A DNA stretch of 64,000 nucleotides from Sediminicola sp040566555 (GCF_040566555.1 NZ_JBEWYP010000001.1:682001-746000), one strand, 5' to 3'; shown: positions 33,475 through 42,325, counted from the first letter of the stretch. The notes: a model not told the origin generated them from the sequence alone. Numbers and translations: made by a program.

Positions 33475-34587
33475 TTAGTTTTGCGTATTCTTTATCATTT
33501 CGAAAAAATCATCGAAAAGATAGCTCGCATCGTGGGGACCTGGACTTGCTTCCGGGTGGTACTGTACGGAAAATACATTCTTACCTTTCATTTTCATACC
33601 TGCCACCGTCTTGTCATTTAGATGTACATGAGTAATCTCAAGATCTGTATTCGCCTCAGTATCTTCCCTACTTACCGCGAAGCCGTGATTTTGAGACGTA
33701 ATTTCACCCTTGCCCGTTTTTAGGTTCATAACAGGGTGGTTAATTCCCCTGTGTCCATTGTGCATTTTATAAGTAGACACGCCGTTGGCAAGTGCAAGTA
33801 CTTGATGCCCCAAACATATTCCAAATAATGGTTTATTGGATGCAATCATCTTTTTAGCAGCTGCTATAGCATCAGTTAGAGGCTCTGGATCTCCAGGGCC
33901 ATTGGAAATAAAATAGGCATCCGGGTTCCATGCGCTCATTTCTTCAAACGATGCATTGTAAGGAAAGACCTTGATGTAGGCATCCCTTTGGGAAAGGTTA
34001 CGTAGAATGTTTTTCTTTATCCCAATGTCCAAGGCTGCTATTTTATAGGTAGCTTTTTCATCTCCGTAGAAATATGGTTCTTTGGTTGAAACTTTTGAGG
34101 ACAATTCCAGTCCGGCCATGCTTGGTACTTTTGCCAACTGTTCCTTTAAGGAATCAAGATTGTCAACATCGGTAGTCATTACGGCATTCATAGCCCCATG
34201 ATCCCTAATATAATTAACCAAGGCTCTTGTGTCCACGTCAGAAATGGCAAACAAATTATCCTTGTCCATGAAATCCTTTAAGCTCATGTCTGCATCTGCC
34301 CTAGAATAGTCATAACTGAAATTTTTACAGATCAATCCAGAAATTTTTATGGAATCGGATTCCACTTCTTCCTTATTGGTTCCATAATTTCCAATATGTG
34401 CATTGGTGGTGACCATCAACTGTCCAAAATATGAAGGGTCGGTAAATATTTCCTGATATCCCGTCATACCGGTATTAAAACAGACTTCCCCAAAAGCGGT
34501 CCCATCTTTATCTCCTACGGCCTTCCCATAAAAAATGGTCCCATCAGCCAACAACAACAATGCTTTCTTTTTTGTTTGATACTTCAT
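33475..34587 (-). CDS. carA: Carbamoyl-phosphate synthase, small (glutaminase) subunit
   Basis: A 370-residue protein that hydrolyses glutamine and passes ammonia to CarB for carbamoyl phosphate, feeding arginine and pyrimidine synthesis. The N-terminal CarA domain starts KALLLLADGTIFYGKAVGD; the C-terminal class I amidotransferase has the nucleophile in PLFGICLGHQVLALANG and the His/Glu pair in VFSVQYHPEASPGPHD. carB is not in the window, so the subunits are encoded apart. It lies 95 bases downstream of rplQ, separated by a terminator, and upstream of eno. Confidence 0.97.
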   Translation of the reverse strand: MKYQTKKKALLLLADGTIFYGKAVGDKDGTAFGEVCFNTGMTGYQEIFTDPSYFGQLMVTTNAHIGNYGTNKEEVESDSIKISGLICKNFSYDYSRADADMSLKDFMDKDNLFAISDVDTRALVNYIRDHGAMNAVMTTDVDNLDSLKEQLAKVPSMAGLELSSKVSTKEPYFYGDEKATYKIAALDIGIKKNILRNLSQRDAYIKVFPYNASFEEMSAWNPDAYFISNGPGDPEPLTDAIAAAKKMIASNKPLFGICLGHQVLALANGVSTYKMHNGHRGINHPVMNLKTGKGEITSQNHGFAVSREDTEANTDLEITHVHLNDKTVAGMKMKGKNVFSVQYHPEASPGPHDASYLFDDFFEMIKNTQN

Positions 34588-34627
34588 CTTGTTATACTAC
34601 TTAATTGTTTGACAAATAAACATAAAA

Positions 34628-34657
34628 AAAAGGATAAGCTTTTAGGCCTATCCTTTT
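34628..34657. terminator. Terminator at the end of the ribosomal cluster
   Basis: AAAAGGATA, 12-base loop region, TATCCTTTT; on the minus strand it is followed by a T-run and lies 25 bases past the rplQ stop, upstream of carA. It ends the alpha part of the cluster. Confidence 0.7.
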
Positions 34658-34682
34658 CATATATCAAAAATGTGATGATATT

Positions 34683-35213
34683 TTATTTTTCTGATTCATC
34701 AGCTTTGTTTTCAGCGTCTGCTGCTGGTGCTTTTGTTTCAGTCTCAGTTTCAGCAGCCGGAGCAGCCTCTACTTTTTTGGATTTACCTCTTCTTGTGGTT
34801 TTCTTAGCTTTTGGCTTACCAGCATTGTAAAGTTCATTGAAATCTACTAGCTCGATGATTGCCATGTCAGCGTTATCCCCAAGACGATTACCTAATTTGA
34901 TAATCCTTGTGTAACCTCCTGGTCTATCAGCAACCTTTTCAGCAACTCCACCGAACAATTCTGTTACAGCGTTCTTGTCTCTAAGGTTTTTGAAAACGAT
35001 ACGTCTGTTGTGCGTTCCTTTTTCAACTGTCTGATTATTCTCAGCTTTGGACTTTGTGATCAAAGGCTCAACAAATTGCTTTAAGGCTTTTGCCTTGGCA
35101 ACGGTAGTGTTGATTCTCTTGTGCTCGATCAAAGAACAAGCCATATTAGCCAACATAGCCTTTCTATGCGCTGTTTTTCTTCCTAAATGATTAACTTTTT
35201 TTCCGTGTCTCAT
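34683..35213 (-). CDS. rplQ: 50S ribosomal protein L17
   Basis: A 176-residue large-subunit protein. The core, about residues 1-120, is standard (MRHGKKVNHLGRKTAHRKAM, and RPGGYTRIIKLGNRLGDNAD). After KAKKTTRRGKSKKVE comes an extra acidic Ala/Glu/Thr tail of about 40 residues, as commonly seen in Bacteroidota L17. Last gene of the ribosomal cluster; a terminator follows. Confidence 0.97.
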   Translation of the reverse strand: MRHGKKVNHLGRKTAHRKAMLANMACSLIEHKRINTTVAKAKALKQFVEPLITKSKAENNQTVEKGTHNRRIVFKNLRDKNAVTELFGGVAEKVADRPGGYTRIIKLGNRLGDNADMAIIELVDFNELYNAGKPKAKKTTRRGKSKKVEAAPAAETETETKAPAADAENKADESEK

Positions 35214-35268
35214 TACTATAACTATATGCTTCTTTCAGAATGATCTTCACCATTCATAGGGAAGTCAA

Positions 35269-36261
35269 TTAATCCTTATCCAATTTATATTTTGACAAAT
35301 CCATTCCAAAACTCAACCCTTTGTTGATTACCAACTCCTCAAGTTCAGTTAGGGATTTTTTACCGAAGTTTCTAAACTTCATCAAGTCGTTCTTGTTAAA
35401 AGAAACCAAATCTCCCAATGTATCCACTTCCGCAGCTTTCAAACAATTCAAAGCACGAACGGATAAATCCATATCCACTAATTTAGTTTTCAATAACTGA
35501 CGCATGTGAAGGGATTCTTCATCATAAGTTTCAGTTTGTGCAATCTCATCTGCCTCTAGTGTTATTCTCTCATCGGAGAACAACATAAAGTGATGGATAA
35601 GAACTTTGGCAGCTTCGGTCAATGCATCTTTTGGATTTATTGAACCGTCACTTGAAATTTCAAAAACTAATTTTTCGTAATCGGTCTTTTGCTCTACACG
35701 AAAGTTCTCAATACTGTATTTTACGTTCTTTATTGGAGTAAAGATAGAATCTACAGCAATGCTTCCTAACGGTGCACCAGACTTCTTATTCTCTTCAGCC
35801 GGTACATAACCTCTTCCTTTCTCAATAATGATTTCCATATTGATACTCACCTTAGGATCCATATTACAGATCACCATATCTGGGTTAAGTACTTGGAAAC
35901 CGGAAATGAATTTTTGAAAATCACCAGCAGTCAATTGTTCCTTTCCGCTAACAGAAATAGAAACAGTTTCACTTTCAACGTCTTCTATTTGTCTCTTAAA
36001 GCGTACTTGCTTTAAGTTTAGGATGATTTCTGTAACATCTTCAACAACACCAGAAATCAATGAAAACTCATGCTCTACTTTGTCTATTCTAACAGAAGTT
36101 ATAGCAAAACCTTCCAAAGATGAAAGCAATACTCTTCTTAATGCGTTCCCAATAGTCAATCCATAACCAGGTTCCAAAGGGCGGAATTCAAACTTCCCTT
36201 CAAAATCTGTAGAATCGATCATTATAACTTTATCGGGCTTCTGAAAATTAAATAATGCCAT
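35269..36261 (-). CDS. rpoA: RNA polymerase alpha subunit
   Basis: A 330-residue subunit that starts polymerase assembly and contacts upstream DNA and activators. The N-terminal dimerisation domain has YGLTIGNALRRVLLSSLEG and later VRIDKVEHEFSLISGVVED; the C-terminal domain, from about residue 255, has LSVRALNCLKAAEVDTLGDL and FRNFGKKSLTELEELV, the two HhH-like helices. The linker is acidic. Located between rpsD and rplQ as is normal for the alpha operon. Confidence 0.98.
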   Translation of the reverse strand: MALFNFQKPDKVIMIDSTDFEGKFEFRPLEPGYGLTIGNALRRVLLSSLEGFAITSVRIDKVEHEFSLISGVVEDVTEIILNLKQVRFKRQIEDVESETVSISVSGKEQLTAGDFQKFISGFQVLNPDMVICNMDPKVSINMEIIIEKGRGYVPAEENKKSGAPLGSIAVDSIFTPIKNVKYSIENFRVEQKTDYEKLVFEISSDGSINPKDALTEAAKVLIHHFMLFSDERITLEADEIAQTETYDEESLHMRQLLKTKLVDMDLSVRALNCLKAAEVDTLGDLVSFNKNDLMKFRNFGKKSLTELEELVINKGLSFGMDLSKYKLDKD

Positions 36262-36279
36262 AATTGGATCAGTCTTGTT

Positions 36280-36885
36280 TTATTTAGAGTATAACTCCAC
36301 GATTAATTGTTCCTTGATGTTTTCTGGAATCTGCAATCTTTCAGGAATAGCAACAAATGTTCCTTCCTTCTTTTCAGTATTCCATGTAATCCATTCGTAG
36401 ACATTGCTACTTGCAGAAAGAGAATCCTGAATGGATTGTAAAGATTTAGATTTTTCCCTTACACCAACAACATCTCCTGCTTTCAATGAGTAAGAAGGTA
36501 TGTTTACCAACTCACCATTAACAGTAATATGTCTGTGGGATACTAATTGTCTTGCAGCTCTTCTTGAATTGGCAATGCCCATTCTGTATACTACGTTGTC
36601 CAATCTAGACTCACAAAGTTGTAGTAAAACCTCACCGGTTACTCCTTTGCTACTATTTGCTTTTGCAAATATGTTTCTAAACTGACGCTCCAAAATACCA
36701 TAAGTGTATTTTGCTTTTTGCTTCTCCATTAACTGGATTGCATATTCGGATTTTTTACCACGACGTCTTGTGTTACCGTGTTGTCCTGGAGGATAATTTC
36801 TTTTTTCAAAAGATTTATCGTCTCCGAAAATCGCTTCACCGAATTTACGGGCGATTTTAGTTTTTGGTCCTGTATATCTTGCCAT
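36280..36885 (-). CDS. rpsD: 30S ribosomal protein S4
   Basis: A 201-residue primary 16S rRNA binder. The S4 RNA-binding domain is seen in CESRLDNVVYRMGIANSRRA followed by ARQLVSHRHITVNGELV. The N-terminus MARYTGPKTKIARKFGEAIF has no zinc cysteines. In other bacteria S4 represses its own operon; the 97-base gap in front of this gene is a candidate leader. Confidence 0.98.
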   Translation of the reverse strand: MARYTGPKTKIARKFGEAIFGDDKSFEKRNYPPGQHGNTRRRGKKSEYAIQLMEKQKAKYTYGILERQFRNIFAKANSSKGVTGEVLLQLCESRLDNVVYRMGIANSRRAARQLVSHRHITVNGELVNIPSYSLKAGDVVGVREKSKSLQSIQDSLSASSNVYEWITWNTEKKEGTFVAIPERLQIPENIKEQLIVELYSK

Positions 36886-36982
36886 CTTCTTTAAATTGGG
36901 AAATGTGATTATGAATTAAGGCTAATCCTTCGATAATCGTAACTACACTTCCTGTGAAAACCCATGCGGGCCATATTAATAA
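36886..36982 (-). other. Intergenic gap rpsK-rpsD, possible S4 leader
   Basis: At 97 bases this is one of the longer gaps inside the spc/alpha part, where most genes are 2-20 bases apart. On the minus strand it holds small inverted repeats (CACaggaaGTG, and CGATtATCG) and no open frame. No -7 promoter octamer is seen. Confidence 0.35.
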
Positions 36983-37375
36983 TTATACTCTTCTTCTTTT
37001 TGGAGGTCTACATCCATTGTGTGGCATTGGAGTAATATCAATGATCTCCGTTACCTCAATACCTGAATTGTGAATAGAACGAATAGCAGATTCCCTACCA
37101 TTTCCTGGTCCTTTAACATAGACCTTAGCTTTTCTCAATCCAGCTTCGTGAGCGACCTTTGCACAATCTTCTGCAGCAATCTGGGCAGCATAAGGAGTGT
37201 TCTTTTTAGAACCTCTGAAACCCATTTTACCAGCGGAAGACCAAGAAATTACGTCACCTTTTTTATTGGTCAAAGCGATTATAATATTATTGAAAGAGGC
37301 AGTTACGTGTGCTTCACCTACTGACTCAACAATAACCTTACGTTTCTTTGTTGTTTTTGTATTTGCCTTTGCCAT
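36983..37375 (-). CDS. rpsK: 30S ribosomal protein S11
   Basis: A 130-residue protein of the 30S platform. Characteristic segments are EAHVTASFNNIIIALTNKKG, VYVKGPGNGRESAIRSIHNS and the C-terminal DITPMPHNGCRPPKRRRV. It is the typical bacterial length, and sits between rpsM and rpsD. Confidence 0.98.
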   Translation of the reverse strand: MAKANTKTTKKRKVIVESVGEAHVTASFNNIIIALTNKKGDVISWSSAGKMGFRGSKKNTPYAAQIAAEDCAKVAHEAGLRKAKVYVKGPGNGRESAIRSIHNSGIEVTEIIDITPMPHNGCRPPKRRRV

Positions 37376-37388
37376 AATACGCTACTTA

Positions 37389-37763
37389 TTATTTAGTTGC
37401 TTTTTTCTTGTTGGCAACTGTTTTTCTTTTTCCTTTACGAGTCCTAGAGTTATTCTTTGTTCTCTGACCTCTTAATGGCAAACCAGATCTGTGACGAATA
37501 CCTCTGTAACATCCGATATCCATTAAACGTTTAATGTTCATTTGGATCTCTGAACGAAGTTCTCCTTCAATTTTGAAAGAGGAAACGGAGTCACGAATAC
37601 GTCCGATTTCATCATCGTTCCAATCAGATACTTTAGTATCCTCACTAACTTGGGCTCTCTCTAAAATTTCTTTAGCCCTACTTCTACCGACACCAAAAAT
37701 ATAGGTAAGAGCTATAACTCCCCTTTTCTGTTTTGGTATATCTACACCTGCAATTCTTGCCAT
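37389..37763 (-). CDS. rpsM: 30S ribosomal protein S13
   Basis: A 124-residue head protein that contacts the P-site tRNA and the 50S subunit. It starts MARIAGVDIPKQKRGVIALT and ends in the basic tail after YRGIRHRSGLPLRGQRTKNN. Normal length and position after rpmJ. Confidence 0.98.
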   Translation of the reverse strand: MARIAGVDIPKQKRGVIALTYIFGVGRSRAKEILERAQVSEDTKVSDWNDDEIGRIRDSVSSFKIEGELRSEIQMNIKRLMDIGCYRGIRHRSGLPLRGQRTKNNSRTRKGKRKTVANKKKATK

Positions 37764-37765
37764 AA

Positions 37766-37882
37766 TTACCCTTGTCTTTGTTTAAATCTAGGATTCTTTT
37801 TATTAATTACGTACAATCTGCCTTTTCTACGCACAATTTTGCACTCGGCACTCCTCTTTTTTATTGATGCTCTAACTTTCAT
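37766..37882 (-). CDS. rpmJ: 50S ribosomal protein L36
   Basis: A 38-residue protein (MKVRASIKKRSAECKIVRRK ... RFKQRQG) in the two-base-tight gap between infA and rpsM. Only one cysteine (AECKIV) is left of the four that bind zinc in the C+ type, so this is the zinc-free form, normal for Bacteroidota. Coordinates were obtained by translating the minus strand directly. Confidence 0.95.
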   Translation of the reverse strand: MKVRASIKKRSAECKIVRRKGRLYVINKKNPRFKQRQG

Positions 37883-37891
37883 CCTATATAC

Positions 37892-38107
37892 TTAATATCT
37901 ATATGTAATTCTCGCCTTAGTCAAATCATAAGGGCTCATTTCTAATTTTACCTTATCACCTGGAAGCAACTTAATATAATGCATTCGCATCTTTCCAGAG
38001 ATATGAGCCGTTACAACATGTCCATTTTCCAGTTCCACTCGGAACATTGCATTGGACAATGCTTCAATTATGCTCCCGTCTTGCTCTATTGCTGCCTGTT
38101 TAGCCAT
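37892..38107 (-). CDS. infA: Translation initiation factor IF-1
   Basis: A 71-residue OB-fold protein that blocks the A site during initiation. Seen are MAKQAAIEQDGSIIEALSNA, the FRVELENGHVVTAHISGKMR core and LLPGDKVKLEMSPYDLTKAR ending ITYRY. It is in the usual Bacteroidota position between secY and rpmJ. Confidence 0.98.
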   Translation of the reverse strand: MAKQAAIEQDGSIIEALSNAMFRVELENGHVVTAHISGKMRMHYIKLLPGDKVKLEMSPYDLTKARITYRY

Positions 38108-38110
38108 AAT

Positions 38111-39454
38111 CTAAGCTACTTTTCTATTTTTACCCGTTTTCATAAGACCATCATAATGTCTATTAAGCAAATACGAATTCACTTGTTGCACCGTATCAAT
38201 GGCCACACCAACCATAATTAATAGTGATGTTCCTCCATAAAACAAGGCCCATCCTGGCTGTACATCCATTAGCTTTACAACTACGGCTGGTAAAACAGCG
38301 AGCAAAGCTAAGAAAATTGATCCTGGTAACGTAATCAAAGACATTATTTTATCAAGAAAATCACCAGTTTCTTTTCCTGGCCTGATTCCTGGGATAAAAC
38401 CACCGCTCCTTTTAAGGTCATCGGCCATCTTATTCGTAGGAACTGTGATCGCAGTATAGAAGTATGTGAACACGATAATCAAGAAAGCAAACAATATGTT
38501 ATATGCTAATCCGAAGATATCTGCAAACTGAACTTCCATCCATTGTCCTACAGCTGTATTATTAAAAGTCTTTCCTAATAATCCAGGTGCGAACATGATC
38601 GCCTGGGCGAAGATAATTGGCATAACTCCTGAAGCGTTCAACTTCAAAGGGATATACTGTCTTGAACCCATGATGTTCTTTTCATATCCTCCAGAAGCTG
38701 TTCTTCTGGCGTACTGTACCGGTATCTGCCTCGTTGCCATCACCAATAGAACACTGGCCAGAATAACAAGGAACCAAATGATAATTTCAATCAACATGAA
38801 CATTAATCCACCGTTGTTGTTGGCTGTTCTAGAGATAAATTCCTGAACAAATGACTGTGGTAAAGTTGCTATGATACCAATCATAATCAACAATGAAATA
38901 CCGTTACCAATCCCCTTGTCCGTAATTTTCTCACCCAACCACATGGCAAAAACAGTACCTGTTACCAAAATGATCACAGAAGGTATAATGAAATTCAAAC
39001 CTTTACCCAATACAAATGCACTGTCCGGAACTCCTAAAGCTCCTAAACTGTACAAATATGCCGGAGCCTGAACGATACAGATACCAATGGTCAGCCATCG
39101 TGTGATCTGATTGATCGTTTTTCTTCCGCTTTCACCCTCTTTCTGCAACTTCTGTAGATAAGGAATAGCTATTCCCATCAACTGAACCACAATAGAGGCC
39201 GAAATGTAAGGCATGATTCCCAATGCAAAAACAGAAGCATTGGCAAAAGCCCCTCCTGTAAATGCGTTCAAAATACCTAAAATACCGCTGTCCGTGTTGG
39301 AAGATAACTCTGCCAACTGTTCGGTATCAATACCAGGAAGAACTATTTGGGCACCAAAACGATAAACCAAAAGCAAACCAAGGGTAATAACAATTCTCCC
39401 CCTAAGTTCATCTATCTTCCAAATATTGGATAATGTCTCAAAAAATTTCTTCAT
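38111..39454 (-). CDS. secY: Protein translocase subunit SecY
   Basis: A 447-residue channel subunit of the Sec translocon with about ten membrane helices. The N-terminus has LRGRIVITLGLLLVYRFGAQ; the plug region FTGGAFANASVFALGIMPYI followed by SASIVVQLMGIAIP; and the C-terminal cytoplasmic loop GFIPGIRPGKETGDFLDKIM that contacts the ribosome and SecA. It is placed between rplO and infA as in most bacteria. Confidence 0.98.
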   Translation of the reverse strand: MKKFFETLSNIWKIDELRGRIVITLGLLLVYRFGAQIVLPGIDTEQLAELSSNTDSGILGILNAFTGGAFANASVFALGIMPYISASIVVQLMGIAIPYLQKLQKEGESGRKTINQITRWLTIGICIVQAPAYLYSLGALGVPDSAFVLGKGLNFIIPSVIILVTGTVFAMWLGEKITDKGIGNGISLLIMIGIIATLPQSFVQEFISRTANNNGGLMFMLIEIIIWFLVILASVLLVMATRQIPVQYARRTASGGYEKNIMGSRQYIPLKLNASGVMPIIFAQAIMFAPGLLGKTFNNTAVGQWMEVQFADIFGLAYNILFAFLIIVFTYFYTAITVPTNKMADDLKRSGGFIPGIRPGKETGDFLDKIMSLITLPGSIFLALLAVLPAVVVKLMDVQPGWALFYGGTSLLIMVGVAIDTVQQVNSYLLNRHYDGLMKTGKNRKVA

Positions 39455-39464
39455 AGTGATATGC

Positions 39465-39917
39465 TTATAAACTTATTACCTCACCACCCGCAGCCTCAAT
39501 AGCCGCTTTGGCACTGGCAGTAAATTTATGTACAGATACTTTTAGGGGAGCTTTTAATTCACCACCACCTAAAATTTTGATCAAATCGTTTTTACCGGCC
39601 AACCTGTTTTCAACAAGAACATCAATAGTAACTGCATCTTTAACGATACCGTTATCTACCAATTCCTGTAGTTTATTAAGATTAACACCAGTAAAATCTT
39701 TTCTGTTGATATTGGTAAAACCAAACTTAGGTACACGACGTTGCAATGGCATCTGTCCACCTTCGAAACCAATTTTCTTGGAGTAACCAGATCTAGACTT
39801 TGCTCCTTTGTGTCCTCTTGTGGCAGTTCCACCTTTTCCAGAACCTTGACCTCTACCAATGGTTTTCCCATCTTTGTGAGTAGATCCCTCTGCCGGTTTT
39901 AAATTGTGTAAATTCAT
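39465..39917 (-). CDS. rplO: 50S ribosomal protein L15
   Basis: A 150-residue protein with the N-terminal Gly/Arg/Lys-rich stretch GRGQGSGKGGTATRGHKGAK and the L15 signature near VLVENRLAGKNDLIKILGGG. Normal length; 10 bases upstream of secY. Confidence 0.98.
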   Translation of the reverse strand: MNLHNLKPAEGSTHKDGKTIGRGQGSGKGGTATRGHKGAKSRSGYSKKIGFEGGQMPLQRRVPKFGFTNINRKDFTGVNLNKLQELVDNGIVKDAVTIDVLVENRLAGKNDLIKILGGGELKAPLKVSVHKFTASAKAAIEAAGGEVISL

Positions 39918-39932
39918 AACACCTTATCGTTA

Positions 39933-40112
39933 TTAAGCTTCTTCTGTAGAAACTAAGTGTTCAACTTTATTTATCATACCAAGAATATTAGGCGTTGCTT
40001 CATGCTCTACTACCTGGCCTAATTTTCGTAATCCAAGTGCCTCCAAAGTCCTTTTTTGGTTTTGTGGCTTTTTGATACTACTCTTTACTTGCTTAACTTT
40101 AATCTTTGCCAT
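39933..40112 (-). CDS. rpmD: 50S ribosomal protein L30
   Basis: A 59-residue protein (MAKIKVKQVKSSIKKPQNQK ... STEEA) with the L30 fold visible in LEALGLRKLGQVVEHEATPN and ILGMINKVEHLV. It was found by translating the gap between rpsE and rplO; coordinates follow from ATG 40112 and TAA 39933-39935. Confidence 0.95.
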   Translation of the reverse strand: MAKIKVKQVKSSIKKPQNQKRTLEALGLRKLGQVVEHEATPNILGMINKVEHLVSTEEA

Positions 40113-40124
40113 AATATCCCTGAT

Positions 40125-40649
40125 TTATCCTTTAAAAACTTTTTCCAAAGAAACCCCTCTTTGTGTTGCAACAGTTTTTGCATCTCTAAGTTGTAACAAG
40201 GCATCAAAAGTAGCCTTCACAACGTTGTGTGGGTTAGAAGAACCTTGTGACTTAGAAAGTACATCTTGTACCCCTACTGCCTCCAATACGGCTCTTACAG
40301 CTCCACCAGCAATAACTCCGGTACCATGGGAAGCAGGCTGTATATATACACGTGCTCCACCAAATTTACCTTTTTGCTCATGAGGAAGTGTTCCCTTGTT
40401 TAAAGGAATCCTTATTAAATTTTTCTTTGCATCTTCGATTGCTTTAGCGATTGCTGTAGCAACTTCTTTGGATTTCCCCAAACCGTGACCAACAACGCCA
40501 TTTTCATCTCCAACTACAACTATTGCAGAGAAACCGAATGCTCTACCACCTTTAGTAACTTTAGTTACCCTTTGAACACCTACCAAACGATCTTTTAATT
40601 CTAGACCTCCTGGCTTAACGGTTTCTGCGTTTTTATATTTTTGAAACAT
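40125..40649 (-). CDS. rpsE: 30S ribosomal protein S5
   Basis: A 174-residue protein that helps decoding accuracy. The N-terminal double-stranded RNA-binding domain holds VTKGGRAFGFSAIVVVGDEN and GHGLGKSKEVATAI; the C-terminal domain has VRAVLEAVGVQDVLSKSQGS. Typical length. Confidence 0.98.
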   Translation of the reverse strand: MFQKYKNAETVKPGGLELKDRLVGVQRVTKVTKGGRAFGFSAIVVVGDENGVVGHGLGKSKEVATAIAKAIEDAKKNLIRIPLNKGTLPHEQKGKFGGARVYIQPASHGTGVIAGGAVRAVLEAVGVQDVLSKSQGSSNPHNVVKATFDALLQLRDAKTVATQRGVSLEKVFKG

Positions 40650-40655
40650 AATATA

Positions 40656-41012
40656 TTAGAATTTTAGTCCGGCTTCCCTAGCTCCTTCAGCCAATGATTT
40701 TACTCTACCGTGGTATAAATTACCACCCCTATCAAAAGCAACAGTTTCAATTCCTATCTTCTGTGCTTTTTCTGCTATAGCCTTCCCCACTTGGGTAGCT
40801 ATTTCCGATTTTGTTCCTTTCAAAGAGCTAAAATCTTTGTCCCTAGATGATGCAGCAGCTAAACTAACTCCTTTTGTATCATCTATTAATTGAACGTAAA
40901 TTTCCTTATTGCTCCTAAAAACAGACAATCTAGGCTTTGTGGACGTTCCAAAGGAAACCTTTCTAATTCTTCTCCTAATCCGTTGTCTTCTCTCAGTTTT
41001 CGATAATCCCAT
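40656..41012 (-). CDS. rplR: 50S ribosomal protein L18
   Basis: A 118-residue 5S-rRNA-binding protein. The Arg-rich N-terminus (TERRQRIRRRIRKVSFGTS) is followed by RLSVFRSNKEIYVQLIDDTK and the C-terminal DRGGNLYHGRVKSLAEGARE. Six bases separate it from rpsE. Confidence 0.98.
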   Translation of the reverse strand: MGLSKTERRQRIRRRIRKVSFGTSTKPRLSVFRSNKEIYVQLIDDTKGVSLAAASSRDKDFSSLKGTKSEIATQVGKAIAEKAQKIGIETVAFDRGGNLYHGRVKSLAEGAREAGLKF

Positions 41013-41023
41013 AATGCTAATTA

Positions 41024-41566
41024 TTAAGCTGACTTACCAGCTTTTCTTCTTAATTGTTCACCAACAAACTTGATTCCTTTTCCTTTGTAAGGTTCTGGCT
41101 TACGGAAACCTCTAATCTTGGCAGCAATTTGTCCTACCAATTGTTTATCAAAAGACGTTAATTTTATGATCGGGTTCTTTCCTTTTTCAGAAATAGTTTC
41201 CAATTTCACCTCTTCGGCCAAATCCATAACTATGTTGTGGGAAAAGCCCAATGCCAAATCTAACTTTTGTCCTTGATTACTTGCACGGTATCCTACTCCT
41301 ACCAGTTCCAATTCCTTGGTCCATCCTACGGATACACCTTTAACCATATTCAAAACTAGGGCTCTATAAAGACCATGTTTAGCTTTGTGTTCCTTTGAAT
41401 CAGAAGGTCTGGTTACCCATACCTGTCCGTCTTCTATTTTTATTGCTACCGCTGAGAATTCCTGGGTAAGCTCACCTAATTTACCTTTTACGGTAATGAT
41501 GTTCTCGTTTACCTCTATGGAAACTCCCTCCGGGATCGCTATTGGATTATTACCTATTCTAGACAT
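41024..41566 (-). CDS. rplF: 50S ribosomal protein L6
   Basis: A 180-residue protein near the sarcin-ricin loop, made of two related beta domains: MSRIGNNPIAIPEGVSIEVN begins the first, and the L6 signature PEPYKGKGIKFVGEQLRRKA closes the second. Normal. Confidence 0.98.
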   Translation of the reverse strand: MSRIGNNPIAIPEGVSIEVNENIITVKGKLGELTQEFSAVAIKIEDGQVWVTRPSDSKEHKAKHGLYRALVLNMVKGVSVGWTKELELVGVGYRASNQGQKLDLALGFSHNIVMDLAEEVKLETISEKGKNPIIKLTSFDKQLVGQIAAKIRGFRKPEPYKGKGIKFVGEQLRRKAGKSA

Positions 41567-41586
41567 TATTCTAACTCTTTATAGTA

Positions 41587-41985
41587 TTAATAAACGTAAC
41601 ACAAAACCTCTCCACCAACTTTCTCCAACTTGGCTTGCTTACTAGTCATTACTCCATGGGAAGTAGATACAATCGCAATTCCAAGACCATTCAAGACTCT
41701 AGGAAGTTCTAAAGCATTGGCATACTTACGTAAACCTGGCTTACTAATACGTTGTAATTTTTTTATAACCGGCTCTTTAGTAACCTTATCGTATTTTAAA
41801 GCTATCTTGATATTACCTTGTACGGCGTTATCCTCAAATTTGTAGCTTAAGATATACCCTTGATCAAACAAGATTTTGGTCATTTCTTTTTTCAAATTAG
41901 AAGCAGGGATTTCAACAACCCTGTGACCAGCCATATTGGCATTTCTAATTCTTGTCAAGTAATCCGAAATTGGATCTGTAAACAT
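41587..41985 (-). CDS. rpsH: 30S ribosomal protein S8
   Basis: A 132-residue primary assembly protein. It begins MFTDPISDYLTRIRNANMAG and ends with GIAIVSTSHGVMTSKQAKLE and KVGGEVLCYVY, the S8 signature. In E. coli S8 represses its operon by binding the mRNA; here a structured 69-base gap lies directly upstream. Confidence 0.98.
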   Translation of the reverse strand: MFTDPISDYLTRIRNANMAGHRVVEIPASNLKKEMTKILFDQGYILSYKFEDNAVQGNIKIALKYDKVTKEPVIKKLQRISKPGLRKYANALELPRVLNGLGIAIVSTSHGVMTSKQAKLEKVGGEVLCYVY

Positions 41986-42054
41986 AATTATATATTTGCG
42001 GTAACGGTTTTTAACACTATTGTTAAACCTGGAACCAGTTTATACTCAAATTTT
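41986..42054 (-). other. Structured gap between rpsN and rpsH
   Basis: The 69-base spacer contains two adjacent hairpins on the minus strand: CTGG-TT-CCAG (42029-42038) and TTTAACA-ATAG-TGTTAAA (42010-42027), seven perfect pairs with a four-base loop. No T-run follows, so it is not a terminator. It may stabilise the message or be bound by a ribosomal protein. Confidence 0.4.
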
Positions 42055-42324
42055 TTACCAACTAGCTTTTTTAACTCCAGGAATCAAACCGTTGTTTGCC
42101 ATTTCCCTGAACAATACTCTAGAAACACCAAAAGTTCTCATGTAACCTCTTGGTCTACCAGTCAACTTACATCTGTTATGCATACGAACAGGAGAAGCAT
42201 TTCTTGGTAATTTCTGTAATGCTTCATAGTCTCCAGCCTCTTTCAAAGCTTTTCTCTTTTCTGCATATTTTGCTACAGTTTTTGCTCTCTTGACTTCGCG
42301 GGCCTTCATTGATTCTTTAGCCAT
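42055..42324 (-). CDS. rpsN: 30S ribosomal protein S14 (zinc-free long form)
   Basis: An 89-residue protein with PRNASPVRMHNRCKLTGRPR and GYMRTFGVSRVLFREMANNG. It lacks the two CxxC pairs of the zinc form and has the longer N-terminus of the C- type. One base separates it from rplE. Confidence 0.98.
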   Translation of the reverse strand: MAKESMKAREVKRAKTVAKYAEKRKALKEAGDYEALQKLPRNASPVRMHNRCKLTGRPRGYMRTFGVSRVLFREMANNGLIPGVKKASW

Positions 42325-42325
42325 A

